From: Bolinopsis microptera
Taxonomy: Eukaryota; Ctenophora; Tentaculata; Lobata; Bolinopsidae
Length of the DNA stretch: 64,000 nucleotides
Direction: 5' to 3'
Assembly: GCF_026151205.1 (NCBI RefSeq)
Contig: NC_087075.1
Coordinates: 15,990,571-16,054,570, forward strand
Position 1 is the first letter of the stretch. Each line of letters starts with the position of its first letter. A program made the position numbers and the translations under genes. Shown here piece after piece: positions 21,501 to 34,700 of this stretch. The notes under the pieces were generated by a model. That model was not told the DNA's origin. It searched no databases and saw only the letters and a program-made list of their open reading frames with translations.

Positions 21501-24500
21501 GCGGTCTGCAACAGTAAAATTCTGAAGAATGTAATAAAGAGTGTGGCTGCAGAGGAGGACAGGAGCAAGAATCTGATAGTGTTTGGACTGAAAGAAGAGG
21601 ATGGAGAACAGCTTCCAGCTCTGGTAACCGCAGTATTGGAGGAGATCGGGGAGAAACCTCATTTCGAAGCGACTAGAGTCGGCTGGAAGAGGCCAGGTAT
21701 CACGGCTATCCGACCAGTCAAGATCACCGTCCCTAGCTCAACAGCAGTTCATCAGATTCTGATGAAAACAGGGAGACTGAGGATGGCTGATGCACACAAA
21801 GATGTATGGATCTGTCCTGATAGATCCAGTGAAGAGCGTGCAGCAAGGAAGAACGTGGTAACTGACCTGAAGAAGAAGAGGGCTGAACAGACTCATCTCG
21901 ACCACTACATCCGTAACGGGAAGGTCTGTAGCCGGGTTAAGAAGGCACCATGATGACGTAATTCATGTTTCTCGGACACCGATCAGTATAATATGTACTT
22001 GTAGGAATATTTTAAGAGTTTACGGACGTTATCTGTATTTGAGAGACAATTATATTATATAAATACATTATTATTTGATTGTTTCACACTTTTCATATTT
22101 CATAATTTTATCACTAGGTGGAGGTGATGTTATTGAGACTTTGGGCGGCCAAAAAACTCCTGTTTTGAAAGTTGTCCTCTGTACTTGTTTCACTGACCCA
22201 CGCTTTTTAGCATTTATACATTTCGGCCCATTTTATATGTTTGTTCGAATTGCTGTACATTTGTATACTTGCTATTTTGTAAAAGTTTCAAATCAAATCA
22301 AATCATCTGCGGACCACCTCCTTGACTGCACCAGTCTATTATCGAGTTAGAGTTTTCTGCACTGTATCCAGGAGTAGGGGGCTTGTCTGGAAGGGTGTCT
22401 AGGAAGTTTCCAAGAGATGTCTTGAAGCTTGCCTAAGTCTTTTGAGTATTGACAATTTTGGGGAGAACATTCCAGAGTCTTCCAGCTCTTACTGCGAATG
22501 AGTGGTCATAGGTGGAGCGTGCAGCAGCTGATGCTTGTTTGGTGAGAGAAGGGAGTATAACTTTAACTCCCAGTCTGGCATTCTCTCTGAACTGTACATC
22601 TAGGTCAGTTGGACATATACCCTGGAGAACTTTCCACAGATGTGGTGTAGCGTTCTCGGCGTCTTTGCAGTGATGTAAGTTTCAGTTCCTTCAGTCTATT
22701 CCAATAATCGGTGTCTCTGAGCCCTAGAATCCGTCTAGTGAACTGGCGTTGTATGCTCTCGATAGACTGGATATCATAGATCTTGTTTGGATTCCAAAGC
22801 GGGCAGCAGTACTCCACTCTGGACCTTATCAGGGATTTGTAGAGCTGGAGCATAACAGGTGTTGTCCTGTCTTTGAATACTCCAATAACCCAAGATGCCC
22901 AAGACGTACGCTCGCTCGCTCGCAGGCACGCACGCACGCACGCACGCACGGTCGCAGGCTACCATATACAAAAAAACCTCGTTCGCTAACCCATGTCCTT
23001 GACTCGGCACTTTGAGTCATATATCGGGAAAAAATCGCGGTTATTTAACGATGTTTGCTATTACTGCAGTGATCGAACAAAGTTCATGATTTCTTCTTGG
23101 AATGTTCTAAAGAATGCATCATAAAAAGAGGAAGTACAATTTCGTGATACCGTTAAAATAAACTATAATTTAAACAGCCAGTGTATGAGTACATTGGAAT
23201 GTTATCTTTCATGATGTGCAGAAAATGTAGTTCCTTGTCCAAGAGCACGTGCAGGTAACCCAGACAACCAATAACAGCCTGATAAACACATCACGTGATA
23301 ATGCATTAGTCACGTGACGTGATATATTGCTGCAGAACTACTCATCTTCAGCAGGGGTGTGCCGTGCTGGGACGAACGTCATGGATTATCGTTCCTTGGA
23401 AAATGGAAATAGATAAAACACTGGAATGATCTATGTAGGAGGGGGTGACATGTAGCTAATGAATAATGATACTAAGTGTATCCCCACCCCCCTCCCCTCC
23501 CCCCCCCCCCCCTCGGTGTGAGGTAGACATTATTCTAAAACCGTAATGAATAATGATACTAAGTGTATGACCCCCCCCTCCCCTCCCCCCCCTCCCCTCG
23601 GTGTGAGGTAGACATTATTCTAGAACCGTACTACTCCTTTCCAGAATTTTAAACGGAAAATGAGACACAAGAAGATAATAAAGTATTTATATATTAACAG
23701 AGAACAGACAAGGTTTAATCAATTAATAATCTTCAGAGGTATTTCATAACACCAAACTACGACTAAATATCTTATATAACTGGGTCACCATATTATTTAC
23801 AGAAAGTTCTAGAATTCCCAAACTCCAGTGGTGAGTTTGAAGTGCCAACAAGTGTAAAATATCTTAAATCTCAGTTTATACTACATTGCAAAGTTTAGCT
23901 CTCACAGAGTTTAGATGACGAATGGTCAGATTGTTCTTCTATACTACTAAGATAACTAAACTTCTAGAATAGTTTATTATTTTCTGGAGTCTAATATTTC
24001 TGCTGACTATAACAATCTAATATTTTTAATATATCACAAGTGTTACCATGGTAACAACAAGTATGTTACATTAGGTCAATGTGTTGAATATGATATTTCA
24101 CCACATAGCACCAAATAGAACTGAATGTCATATTACAAGGTTAAGTTACAGCAATTAAAATTTAATATTTATTTAACAATTCTCATGAAAGGTGTTAACA
24201 ACATAATATGATTATTGCAGTTCCATTTTCTTTACATCTCTCTGTCTTAACTAAAGTAGAAGTAAGTAATAAAATGTAATAATATATATAATAAATACTA
24301 AAATAAGCAGTACATTATGTCTGCTATTATCATTATCCAGGTTAATGAGTACATTTAGAAGTAACCACACCGGATATTTGCGTTAAATAAGTTAAATATA
24401 TTATATCATTATCCCTCGTTTGTACTGGAAACTTTCAAAGTAAATAATATAAGCTAATGATGAAGAACGGAAGAAGCTATTTCACTGAATGTCTGTGTCA

Positions 24501-27500
24501 GCATGGAACCTTCCTACTAAAAAGTAAAATGAGTAGTTCTGCAGCAATATTATATGTGAGCAGTGAAACAGACTGCAATGACTTGCCACCCTTTATATAA
24601 TGATGTCACGTGACTATTATGATGTTACCGCTAAGATGGGCGACCATTTCCGAGAACTACTTAAAAACTACTCGTTTCACTTTTTAATAGGGCGGTGCCA
24701 TGCTAGCACAAACGTAACGGTCAGTGAAATAAAATGGCTGGAATGATCTATACTGTGCACATTGCACTACATCTATACTGCACTGTGCACATTGCACTAC
24801 ATGTGCACATTGCACTACACCTCTTTTTTAAACCATACTTCGTTCAAGAGACACGAGAAACAGTTTTATAGTAGTTTTATAGAAGTTTTATAGAACAATG
24901 AACAGAAGCTATTTTCGTCAGGTTACTGATAACATGATCAGTAATTTAATATTTCCAATTATACATTACATCGAATAATATATATTACACCTGTATATTA
25001 CACCTGTAGACCTGTAGTTAATGTGTAAAACTTGATACATATCTCCAGCATAACATCCCAGCATAACATAACATAACATCCCAGCATAACACTGGTCAGT
25101 TGTGAGTAGTTCAATAAACATCAGCAGGAATAATAAGGAATAATTACTCTGCAAGAGAAATGTTGCTGCCCGTAAAACGGTACTTTCTACGGGCAACCCT
25201 CTTCAAACGTTGAACATTGCTTTGCTCCCTACAATTCGCTATAATTGAGTATTTAATTAAGAGCTACTCTACAACAATTAGCACCGATGGCTCTTAGGCT
25301 CTTAGGGTCCGGACCTAACAAAAGCAATATTAGGGTCCGGACCTAACAAAAGCAATATTAGGGTCCGGACCTAACAAAAGCAATATTAGGGTCCGGACCT
25401 AACAAAAGCAATATTAGGGCCTGGACCTAACAAAAGCAATATTAGGGTCCGGACCTAACAAAAGCAATATTAGGGTCCGGACCTAACAAAAGCAATATTA
25501 GGGTCCGGACCTAACAAAAGCAATATTAGGGTCGGGACCTAACAGAAGCAATATTAGGGTCCGGACCTAACAAAAGCAATATTAGGATCCGGACCTAACA
25601 AAAGCAATATTAGGGTCGGGACCTAACAAAAGCAATATTAGGGTCCGGACCTAACAAAAGCAATATTAGGGTCCGGACCTTACAAAAGCAATATTAGGGT
25701 CCGGACCTAACAAAAGCAATATTAGGGTCCGGACCTAACAAAAGCAATATTAGGGTCCGGACCTAACAAAAGCAATATTAGGGTCCGGACCTAACAAAAG
25801 CAATATTAGGGTCCGGACCTAACAAAAGCAATATTAGGGTCGGGACCTAACAGAAGCAATATTAGGGTCCGGACCTTACAAAAGCAATATTAGGGTCCGG
25901 ACCTAACAAAAGCAATATTAGGGTCCGGACCTAACAAAAGCAATATTAGGGTCCGGACCTAACAAAAGCAATATTAGGGTCCGGACCTAACAAAAGCAAT
26001 ATTAGGGTCCGGACCTAACAAAAGCAATATTAGGGTCCGGACCTAACAAAAGCAATATTAGGGTCGGGACCTAACAGAAGCAATATTAGGGTCCGGACCT
26101 AACAAAAGCAATATTAGGATCCGGACCTAACAAAAGCAATATTAGGGTCCGGACCTAACAAAAGCAATATTAGGGTCCGGACCTAACAAAAGCAATATTA
26201 GGGTCCGGACCTAACAAAAGCAATATTAGGATCCGGACCTAACAAAAGCAATATTAGGATCCGGACCTAACAAAAGCAATATTAGGGTCCGGACCTAACA
26301 AAAGCAATATTAGGATCCGGACCTAACAAAAGCAATATTAGGATCCGGACCTAACAAAAGCAATATTAGGATCCGGACCTAACAAAAGCAATATTAGGGT
26401 CCGGACCTAACAAAAGCAATATTAGGATCCGGACCTAACAAAAGCAATATTAGGATCCGGACCTAACAAAAGCAATATTAGGATCCGGACCTAACAAAAG
26501 CAATATTAGGATCCGGACCTAACAGTTCTACATTTGCAACTCAGGAACAGTTTTGTCTTCCTTAGCAAAACCTCGGCCAGCCTTCAATGCACGCAGCTTT
26601 GACAACAACACCAAAACACAAGCAATTAAGAATATGATGAGGATAACTTGTCCAATATTAGCACAGACTGACATAGTGAACAGAGGCACTTCTCCCTCGG
26701 ACACAGCTACCGTTCTCTTTACGCACTTTTCAGCTCGACTCTTCTCATTTCGGCAGGTGACATTCACAATGGATTGGCTCTTCGACCTTTTGAAGCCATA
26801 CCCCGGCTTGCATGTGACAGGTACCTGTTCACCAGGTAAGTAGAAGGGTGCGTCACCTAGCAACACATCGTTACCATGGTAACACATGTCACCTACCACT
26901 GTGTTACCATGGTAACACATGTCACTTACCACTTCTCCATGAGCTGCCTTGAACATGGTTTTCCTACATAAAGCAAGATGCTCATCTGGCTTCAAAACTC
27001 TCAAAAGAGCCAGATTTACTGTTGATAATTCAAGGTAGATGGATATTCCGGCTTTTGTTATTGAGAAAAAGCAAGTGTTGTCATTTCCAACAGGATCTTT
27101 CATGTACGAAAGGTCGTGAAGTGTTCCACTGGTAATTTGGAAGATCTGATCTTCATTGTCGTCTTCACAGGGAACTACAGACATAATTATTTGCGAGGAG
27201 TCGTGAACCTTCGAGGTAACGCAGTGGTTCAGAGAATCGGCTTGGAGAACTTTGACAGATGTATATCTTCCAGTTTTATTGGATTGTTTCTCAAATTTCC
27301 ACAGGATAGAAAGTGTGCAGTCCTTCCATTTTAAGTCTATCTTAGTCCCGAATCCAAGACACAGTCCGCTCCCCACGTCCTTGATCAACACCCCCTCTGT
27401 GTTGTGACTTGTTTTTATGACATGTTCAACTGTTCTACACGGCACAGAGGGACTTTGCTCGTAATTCTTTAAACAAGTGGTATCCCCTATGGAATAGGGA

Positions 27501-28696
27501 GGGGAGCGAATTTCCCCGGATGGAGAATCCAAAGTCGGGAAGCCGGAGTGAAGGCTGCAATTTAATGCTTGAGGGTGGAAAGCAAATGAAAGGCAGCTTT
27601 TGTGGAACCAACAGTACATCTTGCAAGCAGCTGCGCTCTTTACAGAAAAATTGGCAATTCCTTGTTCCGGGTCAAAAGTACAAGACCGGGCCCCACATTT
27701 AGCAACATCATAGCATATCTCAGAGTATTTGGTGGGGAGGGAGAAAGTGTTGAATGTATGGTTTGTGGCCCCTATTGACCTGGGGTTTGTGAGCTCCGCA
27801 AACTCCGTGTCAAAGGAATGGGTAACATTTGACTTTCCATTAACGGCAGAAATCATCAAAATTACTATAATTACCAGCATATTCTCTCTAGATGGACTTT
27901 GCTGCAAATGTGTGTAATTGTTTAGAATTAAAGCGATTAAGTTTGTAATTTACTGGAAGTTTTGAATTTTTATGGAATTACTGTGAAAATTTAGAATAAA
28001 ACAGTCTTATTCTAGACTTAAATAAGTGCAGTGAGCATCTAAATTAAAATCACAACTAATGATGGTAACTATGGTAACTAATGATGGTAACTATGGTAAC
28101 TAATGATGGTAACTATGGTAACTAATGATGGTAACTATGGTAACTAATGATGGTAACTATGGTAACTAATGATGGTAACTATGGTAACTAATGATGGTAA
28201 CAATGGTAACTAATGATGGTAACTATGGTAACTAATGATTGTAACTATGGTAACTAATGATGGTAACTATGGTAACTAATGATGGTAACTATGGTAACTA
28301 ATGATGGTAACTATGGTAACTAATAATGTCTGCGATAAGAATGATAAGATAACAGAAGTATGCAATTCCAACTAGAGCTGAATTTAATATAAGCTGAATT
28401 TAAGTCTGATTGAAAAGTTCAATAAACTATCATAAAAGCAAACGTCTAGCTCAAGAAAATAATTTCAACAATGGAAAAGTAAAGTAAAGTGCTTCACCAA
28501 TGGAGCACTACTACACTACTACACTACTACACTACTACACTACTATACTTTACTTTATGACAAAGAGACGGTTTCAAGGTAGGAGAGCTACACTACTACA
28601 CTTTACTTTATGACAAAGAAACGGTGGTTTCAAAGTAACAGGAGAGGTGCAAAGTAACACCTCCTTCAGCTATAGAAGACAGTTCTTTCAGACAAC

Positions 28697-28790
<94 letters not shown>

Positions 28791-31700
28791 CAGACAACTG
28801 TTTCATACGAATTACGAGACTTTAAGGCAAGATCGAGCTAAATATAAATATCGAGCTTGTTGTTGTGTTGTTGTTGTTTGATCTCGAGTATACGCCAAGA
28901 CGTGAGCTTTAGCTTACTCGCTCATTTTAAGGAGCGGTTCGGCACAAGTTATAGTTGATTTTCTGGCAAAATAAGAGCACAATGAACCAACGTCACTGTA
29001 TCGTCACACTATTGGAGGTGCACTTTGAGTTTGACAACAGAGAGGAGCAAGAGCGCCACTACAACAGAGCGCCACTACAAGCGCATTGAGCTTTTCATTT
29101 AGAAAACAAAGATTGTGAGAAAACAAAGATTGTGAGAGAAACCAAGTTTTTTTCGAAGAACCGATAATTCTCATTCGACATTTCTTTATTTGGAATGATC
29201 TTTTTTTAAACAATAAGAGCTAGCAGCTAGAGAGAAGAGTTGTTATTTTTAAACAATAAGAGCTAGCAGCTAGAGAGAAGAGTTGTTAGTTAATAAACAA
29301 TAAGAGCTAGCAGCTAGAGAGAAGAGTTGTTAGTTAATAAACAATAAGAGCTAGCAGCTAGAGAGAAGAGTTGTTAGTTAATAAACAATAAGAGCTAGCA
29401 GCTGGAGAGAAGAGTTGTTAGTTAATAAACAATAAGAGCTAGCAGCTAGAGAGAAGAGTTGTTAGTTCTTAAACAATAAGAGCTAGCAGCTAGAGAGAAG
29501 AGTTGTTAGTTCTTAAACAATAAGAGCTAGCAGCTAGAGAGAAGAGTTGTTAGTTTTTAAACAATAAGAGCTAGCAGCTAGAGAGAAGAGTTGTTAGTTA
29601 ATAAACAATAAGAGCTAGCAGCTAGAGAGAAGAGTTGTTAGTTAATAAACAATAAGAGCTAGCAGCTAGAGAGAAGAGTTGTTAGTTAATAAACAATAAG
29701 AGCTAGCAGCTGGAGAGAAGAGTTGTTAGTTTTTAAACAATAAGAGCTACAGCTAGAGAGAAGAGTTGTTAGTTAATAAACAATAAGAGCTAGCAGCTGG
29801 AGAGAAGAGTTGTTAGTTAATAAACAATAAGAGCTAGCAGCTAGAGAGAAGAGTTGTTAGTTCTTAAACAATAAGAGCTAGCAGCTAGAGAGAAGAGTTG
29901 TTAGTTCTTAAACAATAAGAGCTAGCAGCTAGAGAGAAGAGTTGTTAGTTTTTAAACAATAAGAGCTAGCAGCTAGAGAGAAGAGTTGTTAGTTAATAAA
30001 CAATAAGAGCTAGCAGCTAGAGAGAAGAGTTGTTAGTTAATAAACAATAAGAGCTAGCAGCTAGAGAGAAGAGTTGTTAGTTAATAAACAATAAGAGCTA
30101 GCAGCTGGAGAGAAGAGTTGTTAGTTAATAAACAATAAGATCTAGCAGCTAGAGAGAAGAGTTGTTAGTTCTTAAACAATAAGAGCTAGCAGCTAGAGAG
30201 AAGAGTTGTTAGTTCTTAAACAATAAGAGCTAGCAGCTAGAGAGAAGAGTTGTTAGTTTTTAAACAATAAGAGCTAGCAGCTAGAGAGAAGAGTTGTTAG
30301 TTCTTAAACAATAAGAGCTAGCAGCTAGAGAGAAGAGTTGTTAGTTAATAAACAATAAGAGCTAGCAGCTAGAGAGAAGAGTTGTTAGTTAATAAACAAT
30401 AAGAGCTAGCAGCTAGAGAGAAGAGTTGTTATTTTTAAACAATAAGAGCTAGCAGCTAGAGAGAAGAGTTGTTAGTTAATAAACAATAAGAGCTAGCAGC
30501 TAGAGAGAAGAGTTGTTAGTTAATAAACAATAAGAGCTAGCAGCTAGAGAGAAGAGTTGTTAGTTAATAAACAATAAGAGCTAGCAGCTAGAGAGAAGAG
30601 TTGTTAGTTAATAAACAATAAGAGCTAGCAGCTAGAGAGAAGAGTTGTTATTTTTAAACAATAAGAGCTAGCAGCTAGAGAGAAGAGTTGTTAGTTAATA
30701 AACAATAAGAGCTAGCAGCTAGAGAGAAGAGTTGTTAGTTCTTAAACAATAAGAGCTAGCAGCTAGAGAGAAGAGTTGTTAGTTTTTAAACAATAAGAGC
30801 TAGCAGCTAGAGAGAAGAGTTGTTAGTTTTTAAACAATAAGAGCTAGCAGCTAGAGAGAAGAGTTGTTAGTTTTTAAACAATAAGAGCTAGCAGCTAGAG
30901 AGAAGAGTTGTTAGTTAATAAACAATAAGAGCTAGCAGCTAGAGAGAAGAGTTGTTAGTTCTTAAACAATAAGAGCTAGCAGCTAGAGAGAAGAGTTGTT
31001 AGTTAATAAACAATAAGAGCTAGCAGCTAGAGAGAAGAGTTGTTAGTTAATAAACAATAAGAGCTAGCAGCTAGAGAGAAGAGTTGTTAGTTCTGACAAT
31101 AAGAGCTAGCAGCTAGAGAGAAGAGTTGTTAGTTTTTAAACAATAAGAGCTAGCAGCTAGAGAGAAGAGTTGTTATTTTTAAACAATAAGAGCTAGCAGC
31201 TAGAGAGAAGAGTTGTTAGTTTTTAAACAATAAGAGCTAGCAGAGAGAAGAGTTGTTAGTTTTTAAACAATAAGAGCTAGCAGCTAGAGAGAAGAGTTGT
31301 TAGTTTTTAAACAATAAGAGCTAGCAGCTAGAGAGAAGAGTTGTTAGTTAATAAACAATAAGAGCTAGCAGCTAGAGAGAAGAGTTGTTAGTTCTTAAAC
31401 AATAAGAGCTAGCAGCTAGAGAGAAGAGTTGTTATTTTTAAACAATAAGAGCTAGCAGCTAGAGAGAAGAGTTGTTAGTTCTTAAACAATAAGAGCTAGC
31501 AGCTAGAGAGAAGAGTTGTTAGTTAATAAACAATAAGAGCTAGCAGCTGGAGAGAAGAGTTGTTAGTTCTTAAACAATAAGAGCTAGCAGCTAGAGAGAA
31601 GAGTTGTTAGTTAATAAACAATAAGAGCTAGCAGCTAGAGAGAAGAGTTGTTAGTTCTTAAACAATAAGAGCTAGCAGCTAGAGAGAAGAGTTGTTAGTT

Positions 31701-34700
31701 CTTAAACAATAAGAGCTAGCAGCTAGAGAGAAGAGTTGTTATTTTTAAACAATAAGAGCTACAGCTAGAGAGAAGAGTTGTTAGTTCTTAAACAATAAGA
31801 GCTAGCAGCTAGAGAGAAGAGTTGTTAGTTAATAAACAATAAGAGCTAGCAGCTAGAGAGAAGAGTTGTTATTTTTAAACAATAAGAGCTACAGCTAGAG
31901 AGAAGAGTTGTTAGTTCTTAAACAATAAGAGCTAGCAGCTGGAGAGAAGAGTTGTTAGTTAATAAACAATAAGAGCTAGCAGCTAGAGAGAAGAGTTGTT
32001 AGTTCTTAAACAATAAGAGCTAGCAGCTAGAGAGAAGAGTTGTTAGTTCTTAAACAATAAGAGCTAGCAGCTAGAGAGAAGAGTTGTTATTTTTAAACAA
32101 TAAGAGCTACAGCTAGAGAGAAGAGTTGTTAGTTCTTAAACAATAAGAGCTAGCAGCTAGAGAGAAGAGTTGTTATTTTTAAACAATAAGAGCTAGCAGC
32201 TAGAGAGAAGAGTTGTTAGTTCTTAAACAATAAGAGCTAGCAGCTAGAGAGAAGAGTTGTTATTTTTAAACAATAAGAGCTACAGCTAGAGAGAAGAGTT
32301 GTTAGTTCTTAAACAATAAGAGCTAGCAGCTAGAGAGAAGAGTTGTTAGTTAATAAACAATAAGAGCTAGCAGCTAGAGAGAAGAGTTGTTATTTTTAAA
32401 CAATAAGAGCTACAGCTAGAGAGAAGAGTTGTTAGTTCTTAAACAATAAGAGCTAGCAGCTGGAGAGAAGAGTTGTTAGTTAATAAACAATAAGAGCTAG
32501 CAGCTAGAGAGAAGAGTTGTTAGTTCTTAAACAATAAGAGCTAGCAGCTAGAGAGAAGAGTTGTTAGTTCTTAAACAATAAGAGCTAGCAGCTAGAGAGA
32601 AGAGTTGTTATTTTTAAACAATAAGAGCTAGCAGCTAGAGAGAAGAGTTGTTAGTTCTTAAACAATAAGAGCTAGCAGCTAGAGAGAAGAGTTGTTATTT
32701 TTAAACAATAAGAGCTAGCAGCTAGAGAGAAGAGTTGTTATTTTTAAACAATAAGAGCTAGCAGCTAGAGAGAAGAGTTGTTAGTTCTTAAACAATAAGA
32801 GCTAGCAGCTAGAGAGAAGAGTTGTTATTTTTAAACAATAAGAGCTACAGCTAGAGAGAAGAGTTGTTAGTTCTTAAACAATAAGAGCTAGCAGCTAGAG
32901 AGAAGAGTTGTTAGTTCTTAAACAATAAGAGCTAGCAGCTAGAGAGAAGAGTTGTTATTTTTAAACAATAAGAGCTAGCAGCTAGAGAGAAGAGTTGTTA
33001 GTTCTTAAACAATAAGAGCTAGCAGCTAGAGAGAAGAGTTGTTATTTTTAAACAATAAGAGCTAGCAGCTAGAGAGAAGAGTTGTTAGTTCTTAAACAAT
33101 AAGAGCTAGCAGCTAGAGAGAAGAGTTGTTATTTTTAAACAATAAGAGCTAGCAGCTAGAGAGAAGAGTTGTTAGTTTTTAAACAATAAGAGCTAGCAGC
33201 TAGAGAGAAGAGTTGTTAGTTCTTAAACAATAAGAGCTAGCAGCTGGAGAGAAGAGTTGTTAGTTCTTAAACAATAAGAGCTAGCAGCTAGAGAGAAGAG
33301 TTGTTAGTTAATAAACAATAAGAGCTAGCAGCTAGAGAGAAGAGTTGTTAGTTAATAAACAATAAGAGCTAGCAGCTAGAGAGAAGAGTTGTTAGTTCTT
33401 AAACAATAAGAGCTAGCAGCTAGAGAGAAGAGTTGTTAGTTAATAAACAATAAGATCTAGCAGCTAGAGAGAAGAGTTGTTAGTTCTTAAACAATAAGAG
33501 CTAGCAGCTAGAGAGAAGAGTTGTTAGTTCTTAAACAATAAGAGCTAGCAGCTAGAGAGAAGAGTTTTAAACAATAAGAGCTAGCAGCTAGAGAGAAGAG
33601 TTGTTAGTTCTTAAACAATAAGAGCTAGCAGCTAGAGAGAAGAGTTGTTAGTTCTTAAACAATAAGAGCTAGCAGCTAGAGAGAAGAGTTGTTAGTTTTT
33701 TAAACAATAAGAGCTAGCAGCTAGAGAGAAGAGTTGTTAGTTCTTAAACAATAAGAGCTAGCAGCTAGAGAGAAGAGTTTTTAAACAATAAGAGCTAGCA
33801 GCTAGAGAGAAGAGTTGTTAGTTCTTAAACAATAAGAGCTAGCAGCTAGAGAGAAGAGTTGTTAGTTCTTAAACAATAAGAGCTAGCAGCTAGAGAGAAG
33901 AGTTGTTAGTTAATAAACAATAAGAGCTAGCAGCTAGAGAGAAGAGTTGTTAGTTAATAAACAATAAGAGCTAGCAGCTAGAGAGAAGAGTTGTTAGTTC
34001 TTAAACAATAAGAGCTAGCAGCTAGAGAGAAGAGTTGTTAGTTCTTAAACAATAAGAGCTAGCAGCTAGAGAGAAGAGTTGTTAGTTCTTAAACAATAAG
34101 AGCTAGCAGCTAGAGAGAAGAGTTGTTAGTTCTTAAACAATAAGAGCTAGCAGCTAGAGAGAAGAGTTGTTAGTTCTTAAACAATAAGAGCTAGCAGCTA
34201 GAGAGAAGAGTTGTTAGTTCTTAAACAATAAGAGCTAGCAGCTAGAGAGAAGAGTTGTTAGTTCTTAAACAATAAGAGCTAGCAGCTAGAGAGAAGAGTT
34301 GTTAGTTTTTAAACAATAAGAGCTAGCAGCTAGAGAGAAGAGTTGTTAGTTTTTAAACAATAAGAGCTAGCAGCTAGAGAGAAGAGTTGTTAGTTCTTAA
34401 ACAATAAGAGCTAGCAGCTAGAGAGAAGAGTTGTTAGTTTTTAAACAATAAGAGCTAGCAGCTAGAGAGAAGAGTTGTTAGTTCTTAAACAATAAGAGCT
34501 AGCAGCTAGAGAGAAGAGTTGTTATTTTTAAACAATAAGAGCTAGCAGCTAGAGAGAAGAGTTGTTAGTTATAAACAATAAGAGCTAGCAGCTAGAGAGA
34601 AGAGTTGTTAGTTTTTAAACAATAAGAGCTAGCAGCTAGAGAGAAGAGTTGTTAGTTCTTAAACAATAAGAGCTAGCAGCTAGAGAGAAGAGTTGTTAGT

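Noticed and set aside
22749-23020. Plus- and minus-strand ORFs around a (GCAC)n run
   Set aside because: Shadows of the LINE RT fragment and of the simple repeat.
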